From Paenibacillus radicis (ex Xue et al. 2023) (GTDB lineage: Bacteria; Bacillota; Bacilli; Paenibacillales; NBRC-103111), in contig NZ_JANQBD010000005.1 in assembly GCF_024722015.1 (NCBI RefSeq), positions 1 to 64,000 of the forward strand: DNA of 64,000 nucleotides. The letters are read 5' to 3'. Below the pieces are notes generated by a model. That model made no database searches. It worked only from the letters and a program-made list of their open reading frames with translations, and was not told where the DNA came from. How positions within the stretch are numbered: the stretch's first letter is position 1; each line of letters starts with the position of its first letter. The translations under genes and the position numbers were made by a program. Below are positions 51,526 through 61,051 of the stretch, in pieces.

Positions 51526-52491
51526 TTGTCTAAAAACACTGCATTTGCCGCGAAGCCATCGACTGTCATGGAGGTTCGAAAAGCATCAAGCAGAAGAAAC
51601 ACTTGGAAGAAAGCAATGCCCTACTATCTGATGTTTTTGCTTCCACTTTTGTATTATCTCATTTTCCGATATGTTCCTGTTATTATGGCCGTTGTTATCT
51701 CATTGACGGATTACAATATTTATAAGGGAATTGCTGCGAGTGAATGGGCTGGATTGAAGCATTTTATCGATTTTTTCGATTCGGTTTACTTCGGCCGGCT
51801 GCTTCGGAATACATTGATGATTAATTTATTAAATCTTATCTTCGTGTTTCCGGCGCCGATTATTTTCGCACTCCTTTTAAATGAGGTTCGTAAAACGGTT
51901 ATCAAGCGTACGGTTCAGACGATCAGCTATTTGCCCCATTTTGTATCCACCGTTATTGTGGCTAGTATGGCTGTAACCTTTCTGTCGCCGAGTGTTGGGT
52001 TAATCAACAATATTTTAGTGAAATTCGGAATGGAACGAACTAATTTCTTGCTGGACCCGAACTACTTTTGGGGGATTTATACGGCTCTTGATTTGTGGAA
52101 AACATTAGGCTGGTCGGCTATTTTGTATTTTGCCACTTTAACAGGCATTAATACGGAGCTGTACGAAGCGGCCAGAGTAGATGGCGCCAATCGCTGGAAG
52201 CAAACCTGGCATATTACACTTCCCGGCATTGCACCTACCATTATCATTCTGCTGCTGCTGAAAATTGGCGATATGCTGGAGGTTGGCTATGAGTTAATTG
52301 TGCTCTTATACAACCCCAATACGTATTTGACTGCAGATGTAATAGGCACCTATGTGTACCGCAGAGGAATTTTGGATGCTAACTACAGCTTTGCTTCCGC
52401 CGTCGGACTGTTCCAATCGGTTATGGGGCTTATTCTTATCATTATTGCGAACCGATTGGCAAGAAAATACTCGGAAACTAGTCTTTGGTAG
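51526..52491 (+). CDS. LplB-type sugar ABC permease (second system)
   Basis: A 321-residue permease. A TTG at 51505 precedes the ribosome binding site AAAGGAG (51508-51514), so I choose the TTG at 51526, 11 nt after it. Six hydrophobic helices follow a basic N-terminus; MPYYLMFLLPLLYYLIFRYV and the EAA loop YEAARVDGANRWKQTWHITL are diagnostic of LplB/YteP permeases. It is paralogous to the 39989 product. It pairs with the permease at 52507 (15 bp later) and the lipoprotein at 53479; no ATPase is encoded nearby. Confidence 0.93.
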   Translation: MSKNTAFAAKPSTVMEVRKASSRRNTWKKAMPYYLMFLLPLLYYLIFRYVPVIMAVVISLTDYNIYKGIAASEWAGLKHFIDFFDSVYFGRLLRNTLMINLLNLIFVFPAPIIFALLLNEVRKTVIKRTVQTISYLPHFVSTVIVASMAVTFLSPSVGLINNILVKFGMERTNFLLDPNYFWGIYTALDLWKTLGWSAILYFATLTGINTELYEAARVDGANRWKQTWHITLPGIAPTIIILLLLKIGDMLEVGYELIVLLYNPNTYLTADVIGTYVYRRGILDANYSFASAVGLFQSVMGLILIIIANRLARKYSETSLW

Positions 52492-52506
52492 GAGGGAGGA
52501 AATCAG

Positions 52507-53385
52507 ATGGCATTCCATCGCATGACGCTGGGAGGACTGGCGTTCACAATAATCAACACAATCATATTGGGTTTAGTTATGGTTGTGACCTTGTACCCGT
52601 TTTTGTATGTTGTATCCGCCTCATTAAGCGATCAGCTCTTCATTCAGCAAGGGAGAGTGGGAATCATTCCGATGGGGTTCCAATGGGAAGCCTATAGAAG
52701 AGTGCTTGAATTCCCGATGCTCGGAAGATCCTATTTGAATACCGTTACCTATACAGTAGTTGGTACAGCCATCAGCTTGGCATTAACCATATGCGCGGCC
52801 TATCCGCTATCAAGAAAAGAATTGCCCGGACGCAAGCTTCTGACAGGCATTGTACTGCTTCCTATGCTGTTCAGTGGCGGACTGATACCGACCTTTCTCG
52901 TTGTAAATGCCCTCGGCATGAGAGATTCGATATGGGCTATCGTCATTCCGACCGCTATTACTTCCTTTTATGTATTTATCCAAAGGACCTTCTTCGAGCA
53001 AATTCCGCTGGAGGTGGAGGATGCCGCCAAAATTGACGGCTGCTCGATGGTTCAAACCTTAATCAAAATTATTTTGCCGTTATCGGTTCCGTCCTTGGTG
53101 ACGATAGGATTATTTTATGCGGTCAATCAATGGAACAGCTTTTTCCCTGCGATGATTTATTTGAATGATGAGAACTTGTTTCCGGTTCAAATCCTGCTGC
53201 GTTCCATCGTTATTCAGAATCAGACGGATCAGGTTATGGTGGACGTGTTTGATGATAAAAGCCTGATCAGTGAATCGATAAAGTATGCGACGCTGGTCGT
53301 GGCTACACTGCCGATATTGATTATCTATCCTTTTATCCAGAAATATTTTGTCCAAGGTTCGATGATGGGGTCGATTAAAGGCTAA
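52507..53385 (+). CDS. YtcP/MalG-type sugar ABC permease (second system)
   Basis: A 292-residue permease with six helices, EAA loop VEDAAKIDGCSMVQTLIKII and C-terminus FIQKYFVQGSMMGSIKG, a paralogue of the 41011 product. GGAGGGAGGAAATCAG precedes the ATG and the gap from the first permease gene is only 15 bp, so the two are cotranslated. It forms the second half of the channel for an oligosaccharide delivered by the 53479 lipoprotein. Confidence 0.93.
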   Translation: MAFHRMTLGGLAFTIINTIILGLVMVVTLYPFLYVVSASLSDQLFIQQGRVGIIPMGFQWEAYRRVLEFPMLGRSYLNTVTYTVVGTAISLALTICAAYPLSRKELPGRKLLTGIVLLPMLFSGGLIPTFLVVNALGMRDSIWAIVIPTAITSFYVFIQRTFFEQIPLEVEDAAKIDGCSMVQTLIKIILPLSVPSLVTIGLFYAVNQWNSFFPAMIYLNDENLFPVQILLRSIVIQNQTDQVMVDVFDDKSLISESIKYATLVVATLPILIIYPFIQKYFVQGSMMGSIKG

Positions 53386-53478
53386 CAGATCCGTGAGGTT
53401 CATGTAATTGAATGGTTTGAAGATCCAGGGAACAACCCTTGATTGAATAAATGAGATGAGAAAAAAGGAGGCGTCACT

Positions 53479-55077
53479 ATGTTGAAATCACAGTGGATGA
53501 AAGGCTTGACAGGTGCAGTTGTTGTATCGGTTGCCCTAACGGGATGCCAGACTGGCAGCAATGAGAAGGCTGTAAGTGCTCCGGAGGCCAAGGCTGGCGA
53601 GCAAGGAAACAAACAGGCGAATGCCGATGGGAAGGTGCTGGATAAAAAGATAGAAATCAGCGTCTTTATGAAGCCAAGACCTGAGTCTGTCGAATCGAAT
53701 GATTTGCTTTGGATGAAGCCCATCTCAGATCAGACCAACGTTAATTTCAAATGGCTAAAGGCACCTACCGACAACAATGATTATATTGAAAAATTTAATT
53801 TGACACTTGCAGGCGGAAGCCTGCCGGATCTTATGCAAGCTACACCGGATTTATTGAATAAGGGCGGGGAGAACGGCGTTTTTGAGCCTTTAAACAAGCT
53901 GATCGACCAATACATGCCTAATTTCAAGAAATTAGTGGAGAAAAATCCTGCGATTCTGAAGGATATTAAGTCCGATGACGGCAACATCTATTTCTTTCCG
54001 CAAATCTCCGCCGTCAAAACAATTAACCTGCAAATTTACCGTCAGGACTGGCTCGATAAGCTTGGCTTGAAGGAGCCTAAGACAACGGATGAGATCTATC
54101 AGGTATTGAAGGCTTTTAAAGAAAAGGATCCGAACGGCAATGGCAAAAATGATGAAATTCCATTCACAACACGGAATAAAGTTAAAGGCCTGCTGCCATT
54201 CGTAGAGCCGTTTGGCGTTTCGTTTGAAGAAGAGTTTTATGTGGACAACGGCAAGGTTAAATACACATTTACCGATCCTAGGCTGAAGGATGCACTTGCC
54301 TTTACCGCCAAGCTGTACAGCGAGGGCTTGATCGATAAGGAATACATTACGAACGACCAGAAAATATGGGAATCCAGATTTTCGAATGAAGTATCCGGAG
54401 CTACCTTCGACTCTTTCCCACGCGTTGATTATTTGGAGAAGCTGATTGCGAAGGTCAATCCTAATGTGAACATGACGGGAGTGATTCCTCCACAAGGGCC
54501 GAACGGCGCTCCTCCCTACACCAAGAGCCAGCAGACTCTGATTAAGGATGGCTTTGCTATCAGCTCGAAATCGAAATACAAGGTGGAGCTGGCCAAAGTG
54601 CATGATTGGTTCTACAGTCCGGAAGGGCAGCTTGCGATGAACTTTGGTAAGCTTGGCGAGACTTATACCATGGAAAATAATGAACCTAAGTATACGGACT
54701 TGGTCATGAAGGATAAGAACAATTCCCCGTTGATCAAAATGTATGAGCTCGGACACCGCGAGTTTGCTTACGCATGGGATATCCGTTATGAGAATGCAAT
54801 GGTTCCACCTAAATTGGCTAAAATCCGCGATTCCGTAACACCGTTTATTAAAGATAAGTATCCGGTCACTCTTTCGTTCAAGCAGCCGGAGCGAGACGTT
54901 CTTAACTCCAAATTTACAGAAATTACAACCTATAAGGACGAAATGCTGAACAAGTTCATTATGGGCTCTGAGCCGCTTAGCAAGTTCGACGATTATGTGA
55001 AGCAAATTGATAAAATGGGTATAGATGCCGTATTGAAAATTCAACAAGCCTCTTACGACAGATATGTAAAAAGATAA
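53479..55077 (+). CDS. LplA-type oligosaccharide-binding lipoprotein (second system)
   Basis: A 532-residue lipoprotein with lipobox ALTGC (C23) and a charged linker. Binding-fold pieces are NLTLAGGSLPDLMQATPDLL, YRQDWLDKLGLKEPKTTDEI, KEKDPNGNGKNDEIPFTT (a Ca-binding-type loop) and DWFYSPEGQLAMNFG. It is a paralogue of the 44576 product, probably with a different oligosaccharide preference. GGAGG is upstream of the ATG. Last gene of the second importer operon; a shared terminator follows before the convergent secreted protein gene. Confidence 0.93.
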   Translation: MLKSQWMKGLTGAVVVSVALTGCQTGSNEKAVSAPEAKAGEQGNKQANADGKVLDKKIEISVFMKPRPESVESNDLLWMKPISDQTNVNFKWLKAPTDNNDYIEKFNLTLAGGSLPDLMQATPDLLNKGGENGVFEPLNKLIDQYMPNFKKLVEKNPAILKDIKSDDGNIYFFPQISAVKTINLQIYRQDWLDKLGLKEPKTTDEIYQVLKAFKEKDPNGNGKNDEIPFTTRNKVKGLLPFVEPFGVSFEEEFYVDNGKVKYTFTDPRLKDALAFTAKLYSEGLIDKEYITNDQKIWESRFSNEVSGATFDSFPRVDYLEKLIAKVNPNVNMTGVIPPQGPNGAPPYTKSQQTLIKDGFAISSKSKYKVELAKVHDWFYSPEGQLAMNFGKLGETYTMENNEPKYTDLVMKDKNNSPLIKMYELGHREFAYAWDIRYENAMVPPKLAKIRDSVTPFIKDKYPVTLSFKQPERDVLNSKFTEITTYKDEMLNKFIMGSEPLSKFDDYVKQIDKMGIDAVLKIQQASYDRYVKR

Positions 55078-55106
55078 TTAACAAGACTGATATGAAGTAT
55101 AAGCAC

Positions 55107-55162
55107 AAAAGGCTATCTTATATGCGGCTGGAGATAGCCGCTTATGAGATAGCCTTGTTTTA
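55107..55162. terminator. Bidirectional terminator between convergent genes
   Basis: AAAAGGCTATCT and AGATAGCCTTGTTT form the outer stem, GCGGCT and AGCCGC the inner one. A and T runs allow use from both sides. Confidence 0.8.
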
Positions 55163-55168
55163 AATAAA

Positions 55169-56965
55169 CTAGTATACGGTGTAGTTGCCCTTGTACAAGT
55201 TAGAAGAACCATCGGATCTCGTGTTGCCTTTAACTTTAGCCGAGCCGCCTACCGCATTAACGATATATCCGACTCCATCAAGATTGACGCTATTGTCTTT
55301 AAAGTCATTGTTGGTACCGGTCGGGTAGCTTGAACCATGAGTGCGATTTTGGAACGCATCGACCACATTGCTGTTGCCGTTACGGCTGCCAGTATTGTTG
55401 TAAATTTTGGAGTTAACGCCTTTCACGTCAATAAAGCTGTCCGCCGAGTTAGCGCCGCTTATTCCCGTCCCGTTGAAGGAGCAATATTCCACCAGCGTTC
55501 CGTCTGCACCTTCTTTAATATCAATGTGCTCAGCTGTAATACCTGGACCGAAAGTTGTATAACGAATTACGTTGCCTATCACCGTATGCTCATAAGCAGC
55601 GCTCTCATCTGATCCTACGTAAGCACCTTCACCGTAACCGGCTTGATATTTTCCAGTATCATGAATGTTGGAGCTATCGAGTGTATTGTAGGAGCTTCCA
55701 TCGCGGAAATGAACGCCTTCGTCACCGATATTGTAGATTTCCGCTTTGTAGATCAAGTTGTTATTCCCGTTGTCTATCATAATGCCCTTCTGTGCTCTTG
55801 TAACTTTAATATCACGAATTTCCCAGTAATCCCCTGTCAAATGGATGCCGTAAGACCCGTCATTGGTAGCGGGACCTTGCAGTACCGGAGGATTGGCAGG
55901 GTCGCAGCCTTTAATCACGATGTGATTGCTGGAAGTGCCGCTTGCGCCGGAATAGAAGACTCCAGTTGGAACACCGCTTCCATCCACTTTAGGGTCGCCG
56001 CTTGTAGCCCGGACACCTGAATAAGTTCCAGGCGCGATCTTGATTACTGTTCCAGCGATTGCATTTTTCATCGCATCCTGAATGGCTGAAGCAGAGCTTA
56101 AAGCGTCCGTACATCCGGTCGTACCGCCGGCTTGTGTGGTTGCGCTCGCGGTGTTGCTCGCTGCGGATTGGTTGCCTGCCGCATCTTTGGCTTTCACATA
56201 ATAGCTGTAAGTGGTGGACGCACTCAAACCGGTATCGCTAGTGGAAGCTGCTGTTACCGATTTCAAGAAGCTGCCTCCGCGGTATACGTCATATCCCGTT
56301 ACTCCAACATTGTCTGTAGAAGCAGTCCAGCTCAAATTGATTTGGCTGCTTGAAGCTGCCGAAGCTCCCAAATTAGTTGGTGCTGTCGGAGCTGTTGTAT
56401 CTCCGCCTCCCGTACCGGAGACAACAACCAGCTGCGGTTTATTGGACGCATTCTCATTGCTATTGATTTCAGTATACTTTCCGGCGGTTTCCGATAAAAC
56501 GAAGGAAGCAATACCGTCGCCGCTCGCTTGGGCTTGAACGTAGGCCGTTACATCAATTTCAACATATTGGAAGGCTGCTGTTAGGGGTGCGCTGTTGATA
56601 GAGCTGCCTGTTGTCGGTTTGGTGTTCCATGTGATTGCGCCTTGTGTCCAGCTATCTGTCGTTTGCGAAGCAGTTAAGGTCGAGGCTGCAGATGCTTTGG
56701 CATATAATCGGAGCTTCGCGCTGGTTACACCCGAAAGTCCGCTCAAACTGAATTTAAGAAACGCGAGCCGATCTGCTCCGCTTGAGCTTTTTACGAACAT
56801 CGAAGTATCAGTACCGAAGTTTGTAGTTGCATTGCTTTGATACACATAGGAATCATCGGTAGGATTTAGTGTGGAGGTGGCGCCAAATACTACACCCACA
56901 TTCAGTATGGATACGAATAAAAGAATACTCATTAGCCAACCAGTTAATTGGATAGACCTATTCAC
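55169..56965 (-). CDS. Secreted beta-helix protein with N-terminal DNRLRE/CBM96-like and FN3 modules
   Basis: A 598-residue protein starting at GTG 56965 (AAGGAG 8 nt upstream). Signal peptide to about residue 29 (VFGA). Residues about 30-188 are a DNRLRE/CBM96-like module (LNPTDDSYVYQSNATTNFGT, LLKFSLS-type strands, ENASNKPQLVV). A fibronectin type III domain follows at about 192-282 (INLSWTASTDNVGVTGYDVY). Residues 290-598 form a right-handed parallel beta-helix with KIAPGTYSGV, IHLTGDYWEIRDIKV and NNLIYKAEIYNIGDEGVHF. The fold fits a polysaccharide lyase or hydrolase acting on pectin-like polymer outside the cell; the family (PL1/PL6/PL9-like) cannot be decided by eye. It is followed on the same strand by no further gene and lies 44 bp downstream of its sister gene. 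Confidence 0.82.
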   Translation of the reverse strand: MNRSIQLTGWLMSILLFVSILNVGVVFGATSTLNPTDDSYVYQSNATTNFGTDTSMFVKSSSGADRLAFLKFSLSGLSGVTSAKLRLYAKASAASTLTASQTTDSWTQGAITWNTKPTTGSSINSAPLTAAFQYVEIDVTAYVQAQASGDGIASFVLSETAGKYTEINSNENASNKPQLVVVSGTGGGDTTAPTAPTNLGASAASSSQINLSWTASTDNVGVTGYDVYRGGSFLKSVTAASTSDTGLSASTTYSYYVKAKDAAGNQSAASNTASATTQAGGTTGCTDALSSASAIQDAMKNAIAGTVIKIAPGTYSGVRATSGDPKVDGSGVPTGVFYSGASGTSSNHIVIKGCDPANPPVLQGPATNDGSYGIHLTGDYWEIRDIKVTRAQKGIMIDNGNNNLIYKAEIYNIGDEGVHFRDGSSYNTLDSSNIHDTGKYQAGYGEGAYVGSDESAAYEHTVIGNVIRYTTFGPGITAEHIDIKEGADGTLVEYCSFNGTGISGANSADSFIDVKGVNSKIYNNTGSRNGNSNVVDAFQNRTHGSSYPTGTNNDFKDNSVNLDGVGYIVNAVGGSAKVKGNTRSDGSSNLYKGNYTVY

Positions 56966-57009
56966 GGCTTCAGCTCCTTAATAATGAACTTCCTGAAGGG
57001 ATTAACCAT

Positions 57010-59889
57010 TTAATTCGTAACGACCAGCTGTGGCTTGTTGGACGCATTCTCACTAGTGTTGAGCGTTGTATATTTGCCTGCTGACTCACTCAGAATAAAG
57101 GAAACGATATCGTCACCGGCTGCTTGTGCTGCTACATAAGAGGTTACATCGATCTCGTAATATGCGGCCGTTGCGTTCATTGCTACGGTACCAACTGCGG
57201 AGCCTGTTGCCGGCTTGTTGTTCCAGACTAAGGTCGCCTGGGTCCAGGAGTCCGTTGTCTGTGAAGCGGTTAATGTTGTTGAAGCAGAGGAGCTTCCATA
57301 CACACGCAGCTTGGCATTTGTAACCGTTCCGGTTATATTGCTAAGACTGAATTTAAGGAGTGCATACCGATTCTGAGATGCATCCGTTTTAACAAACATC
57401 GTTGTAGCATTCCCGTAATTTGTTGCTGCATTGCTCTCATGTACGTAGGAGTCATCCGTTGGGTTAAGGGTCACGATAGTTCCTCCTCCGCCTCCGGCTT
57501 GTGTTGTAGCGCTAGCGGTATTGCTCGCAGCCGAGACGTTGCCCGCAGCATCCTTCGCTTTCACGGTGTAGCTGTAAGCGGTGCTCGCAGCCAGGCCCGT
57601 GTTGCTGTACGATGTGCCGGTCGAGCTGCCAACTAGCGCACCGCCACGGTACACATCGTAGCCGGTCACGCCGATGTTGTCCGTAGATGCGGTCCAGCTG
57701 AGGTTAATCTGAGAGCTGGACACCGCTGTCGCAGTCAAGCCTGTGGGAGCAGTCGGCGCTTGCGTATCTGCGCCAGCCGGTGTTGTAGCGCTAGCGGTAT
57801 TGCTCGCAGCCGAGACGTTGCCCGCAGCATCCTTCGCTTTCACGGTGTAGCTGTAAGCGGTGCTCGCAGCCAGGCCCGTGTTGCTGTACGATGTGCCGGT
57901 CGAGCTGCCAACTAGCGCACCGCCACGGTACACATCGTAGCCGGTCACGCCGATGTTGTCCGTAGATGCGGTCCAGCTGAGGTTAATCTGGGAGCTGGAC
58001 ACCGCTGTCGCAGTCAAGCCTGCGGGAGCAGTCGGCGCTTGCGTATCTGGAATTGTGCAAGTATTGGTCGCAGCACCTGTGCCAAGTAAGGAAGCGCCCG
58101 CAAAGGTTAGGCACGCGTATACTCCTTTATTGGGAGCTGCGGAGAAGTCTACTTTTTCATTGCCGCCCCAAGTGCTGATGAAGGTGCCTGCAGGTTTTTG
58201 CAAATGAGTCCAGGTCGTGCCGTCCCATCCAAACTGGTAAATTTTATTTGCATTATTGTAAGGGGCAAAGCTCACATAAGGTCCGCCCTTCGTCTCTTGC
58301 TTCGCCATCGTATTGTTGAAAAAGACGTTCTGCTCACCCGTTGCTCCAGACCACTTCGTAGCATGAGGTCCAGCGCCGTACCAGATCGGGAACCAGGTGC
58401 CCTCCAATATATCCTGACCGCCTTCTCCTTCACCCCATGAGCTGTGTTCAAAGGGGATATTGATCGTATTCTGCTCGATCAGATTTCTGCGTTCCCAGCC
58501 TCCATGCAAGTTCATATCTGCTGTGAGCGTATTGCTCTGAATAACGTTGCCCGTGGCCGACCATTGAAGAGTCAGATGGCGTACGCGGTCAATCGTGTTG
58601 CCAATGATTTTGCTGTCATACAGCTTGGATCCCCGAACATAGCCGTGGCCACCCTTACCCTTGTTCCAAGCGCCGTAAATGATGTTATTGCGAATCTCCA
58701 TATTTTTGGCGAACTCCGTTACGATTGGATGGGAGCCGGTCATGTATGTGCGGATACCCTTGACCCAGCCATCTTGAGCCCATTTGAATAAAATGCCATG
58801 CAGCGCATACTCCAGTGCTCCGTTTTTATACTTGAGGCCAACACCGCCGGGGTTGGTTGTCGCATCGTAGTCGTTGGCATTGATCGTCGAAGCATAGGGG
58901 GTGTAGGAGATGTCCTGTGTGAAGTAGAAGTCCTCGAAGCCGACACCTTTTACAGCAGTTACTTTCATTACTTTACTGTAATAGGTCGAGTTGGAGCCGC
59001 CCGGATCGGCAGGGAGCTGCCCGCCGTTACTGAAGGGAACATCGAATTCCAACGGCTTATCGAGTGTAAGCGTGTCCCCGCTGACACTGAGGACCGTAAA
59101 CATTTGCGTCTGCATATGGCCGTTGTAGCGGTATTGCTGCGGGCCTTGCATTTGATCATAAAAGGCGACCGTGTTCGCAGCCCCCACATAGACCGTGTTG
59201 CCTGCCTGGAATGAGCTTCCTTTGCCGGAAGCGACCTTTACCTGCGTGCTGCCCTTGGTCCCGCCCCCGGCGGAAGCAACTCGCTCACCGCTCAGCCAGT
59301 GGAAATTGATACTGCCTTCATAAGTCGTGTCACCGGAATGCTTGGCCCGGTCTTCGACTCGGAAAGCGGCATAGCCGGGCCACAGCTTCCCGTCAATTAA
59401 CGGGGCTCCGGGGTTGGCAGAATCCTCCGTGTAAGTGGCCGCCGGTTTAAACACAATCTTTGTTCCGGTCGCAGGATTATTACCCGCACCACGAAGCGTG
59501 ATATAACTCGCGTCCACGCGAATTTGCTTATTCAGATCAATTTGACCGGCCGGGAATTTAAGAATGGCCCGATTGGTTTCACTTACCATCTGTCCGTTCG
59601 CTTTCAGCGTACCGCTTCGAATATCGTCAATTACTTGCTGGAGTGCATTTGAATCGTCAATACCGTCGTTAGCTGTAATACCTTTGGTGCTAAGATCAAT
59701 GATCGTACCGCTTGTCGGCAGCGATTGTCCACCTTTGTAGCCGGCTGTAGTCCAATTGGGCAAAGAGGGGTCAACGGCTGCTTCAGCTGAAGAAATCCCC
59801 AAAGACGAGAAAACAAGGAAAGAGGAAAGCATAGCTGCATAAAATCGCCTTGCTCGTGGGGCTTCCAGCCATTTACTAACATCAAACAT
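57010..59889 (-). CDS. Secreted beta-helix protein with two FN3 and C-terminal DNRLRE/CBM96-like modules
   Basis: A 959-residue protein with ATG 59889 after AAAGGAGGA. Signal peptide to about residue 38 (SAEA). Residues about 45-620 are a pectate-lyase-3/GH55-like beta-helix: a DGIDDSNALQQVIDDI segment, ILKFPAGQIDLNKQIRVD, ITLRGAGNNPATGTKIVF, then NMEIRNNIIYGAW, SKIIGNTIDRVRHLTLQW and RNLIEQNTINIPF coils. Two nearly identical FN3 domains of 93 residues follow, and a C-terminal DNRLRE/CBM96-like module (LNPTDDSYVHESNAATNYGN ... ENASNKPQLVVTN). The protein probably binds and cleaves or debranches a plant wall polysaccharide. It is the promoter-proximal gene of the pair with 55169-56965. A cre-like site at 60026 lies upstream. 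Confidence 0.85.
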   Translation of the reverse strand: MFDVSKWLEAPRARRFYAAMLSSFLVFSSLGISSAEAAVDPSLPNWTTAGYKGGQSLPTSGTIIDLSTKGITANDGIDDSNALQQVIDDIRSGTLKANGQMVSETNRAILKFPAGQIDLNKQIRVDASYITLRGAGNNPATGTKIVFKPAATYTEDSANPGAPLIDGKLWPGYAAFRVEDRAKHSGDTTYEGSINFHWLSGERVASAGGGTKGSTQVKVASGKGSSFQAGNTVYVGAANTVAFYDQMQGPQQYRYNGHMQTQMFTVLSVSGDTLTLDKPLEFDVPFSNGGQLPADPGGSNSTYYSKVMKVTAVKGVGFEDFYFTQDISYTPYASTINANDYDATTNPGGVGLKYKNGALEYALHGILFKWAQDGWVKGIRTYMTGSHPIVTEFAKNMEIRNNIIYGAWNKGKGGHGYVRGSKLYDSKIIGNTIDRVRHLTLQWSATGNVIQSNTLTADMNLHGGWERRNLIEQNTINIPFEHSSWGEGEGGQDILEGTWFPIWYGAGPHATKWSGATGEQNVFFNNTMAKQETKGGPYVSFAPYNNANKIYQFGWDGTTWTHLQKPAGTFISTWGGNEKVDFSAAPNKGVYACLTFAGASLLGTGAATNTCTIPDTQAPTAPAGLTATAVSSSQINLSWTASTDNIGVTGYDVYRGGALVGSSTGTSYSNTGLAASTAYSYTVKAKDAAGNVSAASNTASATTPAGADTQAPTAPTGLTATAVSSSQINLSWTASTDNIGVTGYDVYRGGALVGSSTGTSYSNTGLAASTAYSYTVKAKDAAGNVSAASNTASATTQAGGGGGTIVTLNPTDDSYVHESNAATNYGNATTMFVKTDASQNRYALLKFSLSNITGTVTNAKLRVYGSSSASTTLTASQTTDSWTQATLVWNNKPATGSAVGTVAMNATAAYYEIDVTSYVAAQAAGDDIVSFILSESAGKYTTLNTSENASNKPQLVVTN
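57502..58047 (-). repeat. Tandem FN3-coding duplication, period 279 bp
   Basis: Two direct copies (57502-57780 and 57781-58047) are identical apart from a few bases, for example CTGAGAGCTGG against CTGGGAGCTGG and CCTGTGGG against CCTGCGGG. The near identity in DNA points to very recent duplication or ongoing conversion. Confidence 0.9.
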
Positions 59890-60025
59890 TCTAAGTCCTC
59901 CTTTAAATACTGGTTTCTTTCGGGTTCAGCATGGCTGAAGCAGGATGCAGGTGGGCTTCACCACCTTTCTATTGAATAACATAATATGGAAATAGAGGAA
60001 TCACCATACATCAAGCATAACAAAA

Positions 60026-60039
60026 TGTAAGCGCTGCAT
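60026..60039. promoter_or_regulatory. Candidate cre site in the divergent gap
   Basis: TGTAAGCGCTGCAT has the central AAGCGCT of strong cre boxes. It lies 137 bp before the secreted beta-helix gene (minus) and 101 bp before the AraC gene (plus). Confidence 0.65.
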
Positions 60040-60086
60040 ATTTCAATTCATTGCTTGAAAATGATATTTTATTGCTGTTTTTTTGC

Positions 60087-60109
60087 TATAATATATAAAA
60101 ACGCTTTCA
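60087..60109. promoter_or_regulatory. TATAAT box and cre site of the AraC gene
   Basis: TATAAT at 60087-60092 on the plus strand is followed at 60096-60109 by a site reading TGAAAGCGTTTTTA on the minus strand, a close match to the CcpA consensus. The site would cover the transcription start, so glucose-type repression of the regulator is expected. The -35 box is poor. Confidence 0.7.
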
Positions 60110-60139
60110 TTCTGGATTTCACCTTTTTGGAGGGATCGC

Positions 60140-61012
60140 ATGAAGCTTAGCACGAACGTGAACTTAATTAAGGAGCCTTTTCACCTTAACTATCTCAAAA
60201 CTAGCAATCAACACAGCTGGGAGGTTTTTCATGCCCACCAAAGCATGGAGTTTCTGTACGTGTATGAAGGCGAAGGCACAGCCTACATCCATGGTTACAA
60301 GTTTCCGATCGTGCCGGGGACGCTTCTGCTATTCCAGCCCTTCCAGCTGCATCGACTGGAGGTTAGTCAGCTTTTTATTCGGACCGTGTTTATGTTCGAT
60401 CCTTTTCCGGTGGATTCGGTACTCGTAGCCTTTCCATCCCTTCACAAGTTTTTTACCATCCTATGGAAATCCACGCTGTCTCACCCGGTTTTGTATTTGT
60501 CACCCGCCCACAATGAGTTCCTAATTCTGTATGAAATGTTGAATCAAAGGCTGAAAAATGTCTCCACTGCCAAATGGAATGAGGAGTTTCTTTTGTTCGT
60601 TATTTCCATTCTGCAGCATCTTCGCCATTACGAGAAAAAGCTGGCCCCCATGAAGAAATCTGCTCTCGAGCCGAAATCCTCCTTGACGATCAAGCTTATT
60701 ATAGAGTGGGTGGACGCGAATTTTAGAGATAAATTTATGCTGGAAAAGCTGTCGGAGGAGCTTCACTTGTCTACCTTTTATTTGTCTCATACATTCAGCG
60801 AAAAGACCGGCAGCAGCTTGACGAAGTTTATAAGCTCCCGCAGATTGAGGGAGGCATGCCTTCTGCTGGAGACTACGTCCAAAAGTGTAAGCGTGATTGC
60901 AAGCGAGGCTGGATTCCAGAATGCATCTTATTTCTGCAGAGTGTTTAAAGGAGCCTTGGGGGTAACCCCCAAGAGGTATCGAACCGAGGTATTGGGTGAA
61001 CCGAAGCTGTGA
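60140..61012 (+). CDS. AraC-family regulator with cupin-type sensor domain
   Basis: A 290-residue soluble AraC regulator. The N-terminal half is a cupin (MEFLYVYEGEGTAYIHGYKF, then VPGTLLLFQPFQLHRLEV), the usual sugar-binding arm. The C-terminal 100 residues are the double helix-turn-helix (LEKLSEELHLSTFYLSHTFS, VIASEAGFQNASYFCRVFKG, then the P-K-R-Y motif). GGAGGG precedes the ATG. It is divergent from the beta-helix genes and convergent with the GH78 gene, and may control either. Repression through a cre site over its start is likely. Confidence 0.93.
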   Translation: MKLSTNVNLIKEPFHLNYLKTSNQHSWEVFHAHQSMEFLYVYEGEGTAYIHGYKFPIVPGTLLLFQPFQLHRLEVSQLFIRTVFMFDPFPVDSVLVAFPSLHKFFTILWKSTLSHPVLYLSPAHNEFLILYEMLNQRLKNVSTAKWNEEFLLFVISILQHLRHYEKKLAPMKKSALEPKSSLTIKLIIEWVDANFRDKFMLEKLSEELHLSTFYLSHTFSEKTGSSLTKFISSRRLREACLLLETTSKSVSVIASEAGFQNASYFCRVFKGALGVTPKRYRTEVLGEPKL

Positions 61013-61051
61013 GGAGAAGGTCGTTATTTCATTAAATTGTGATTTCAATAA

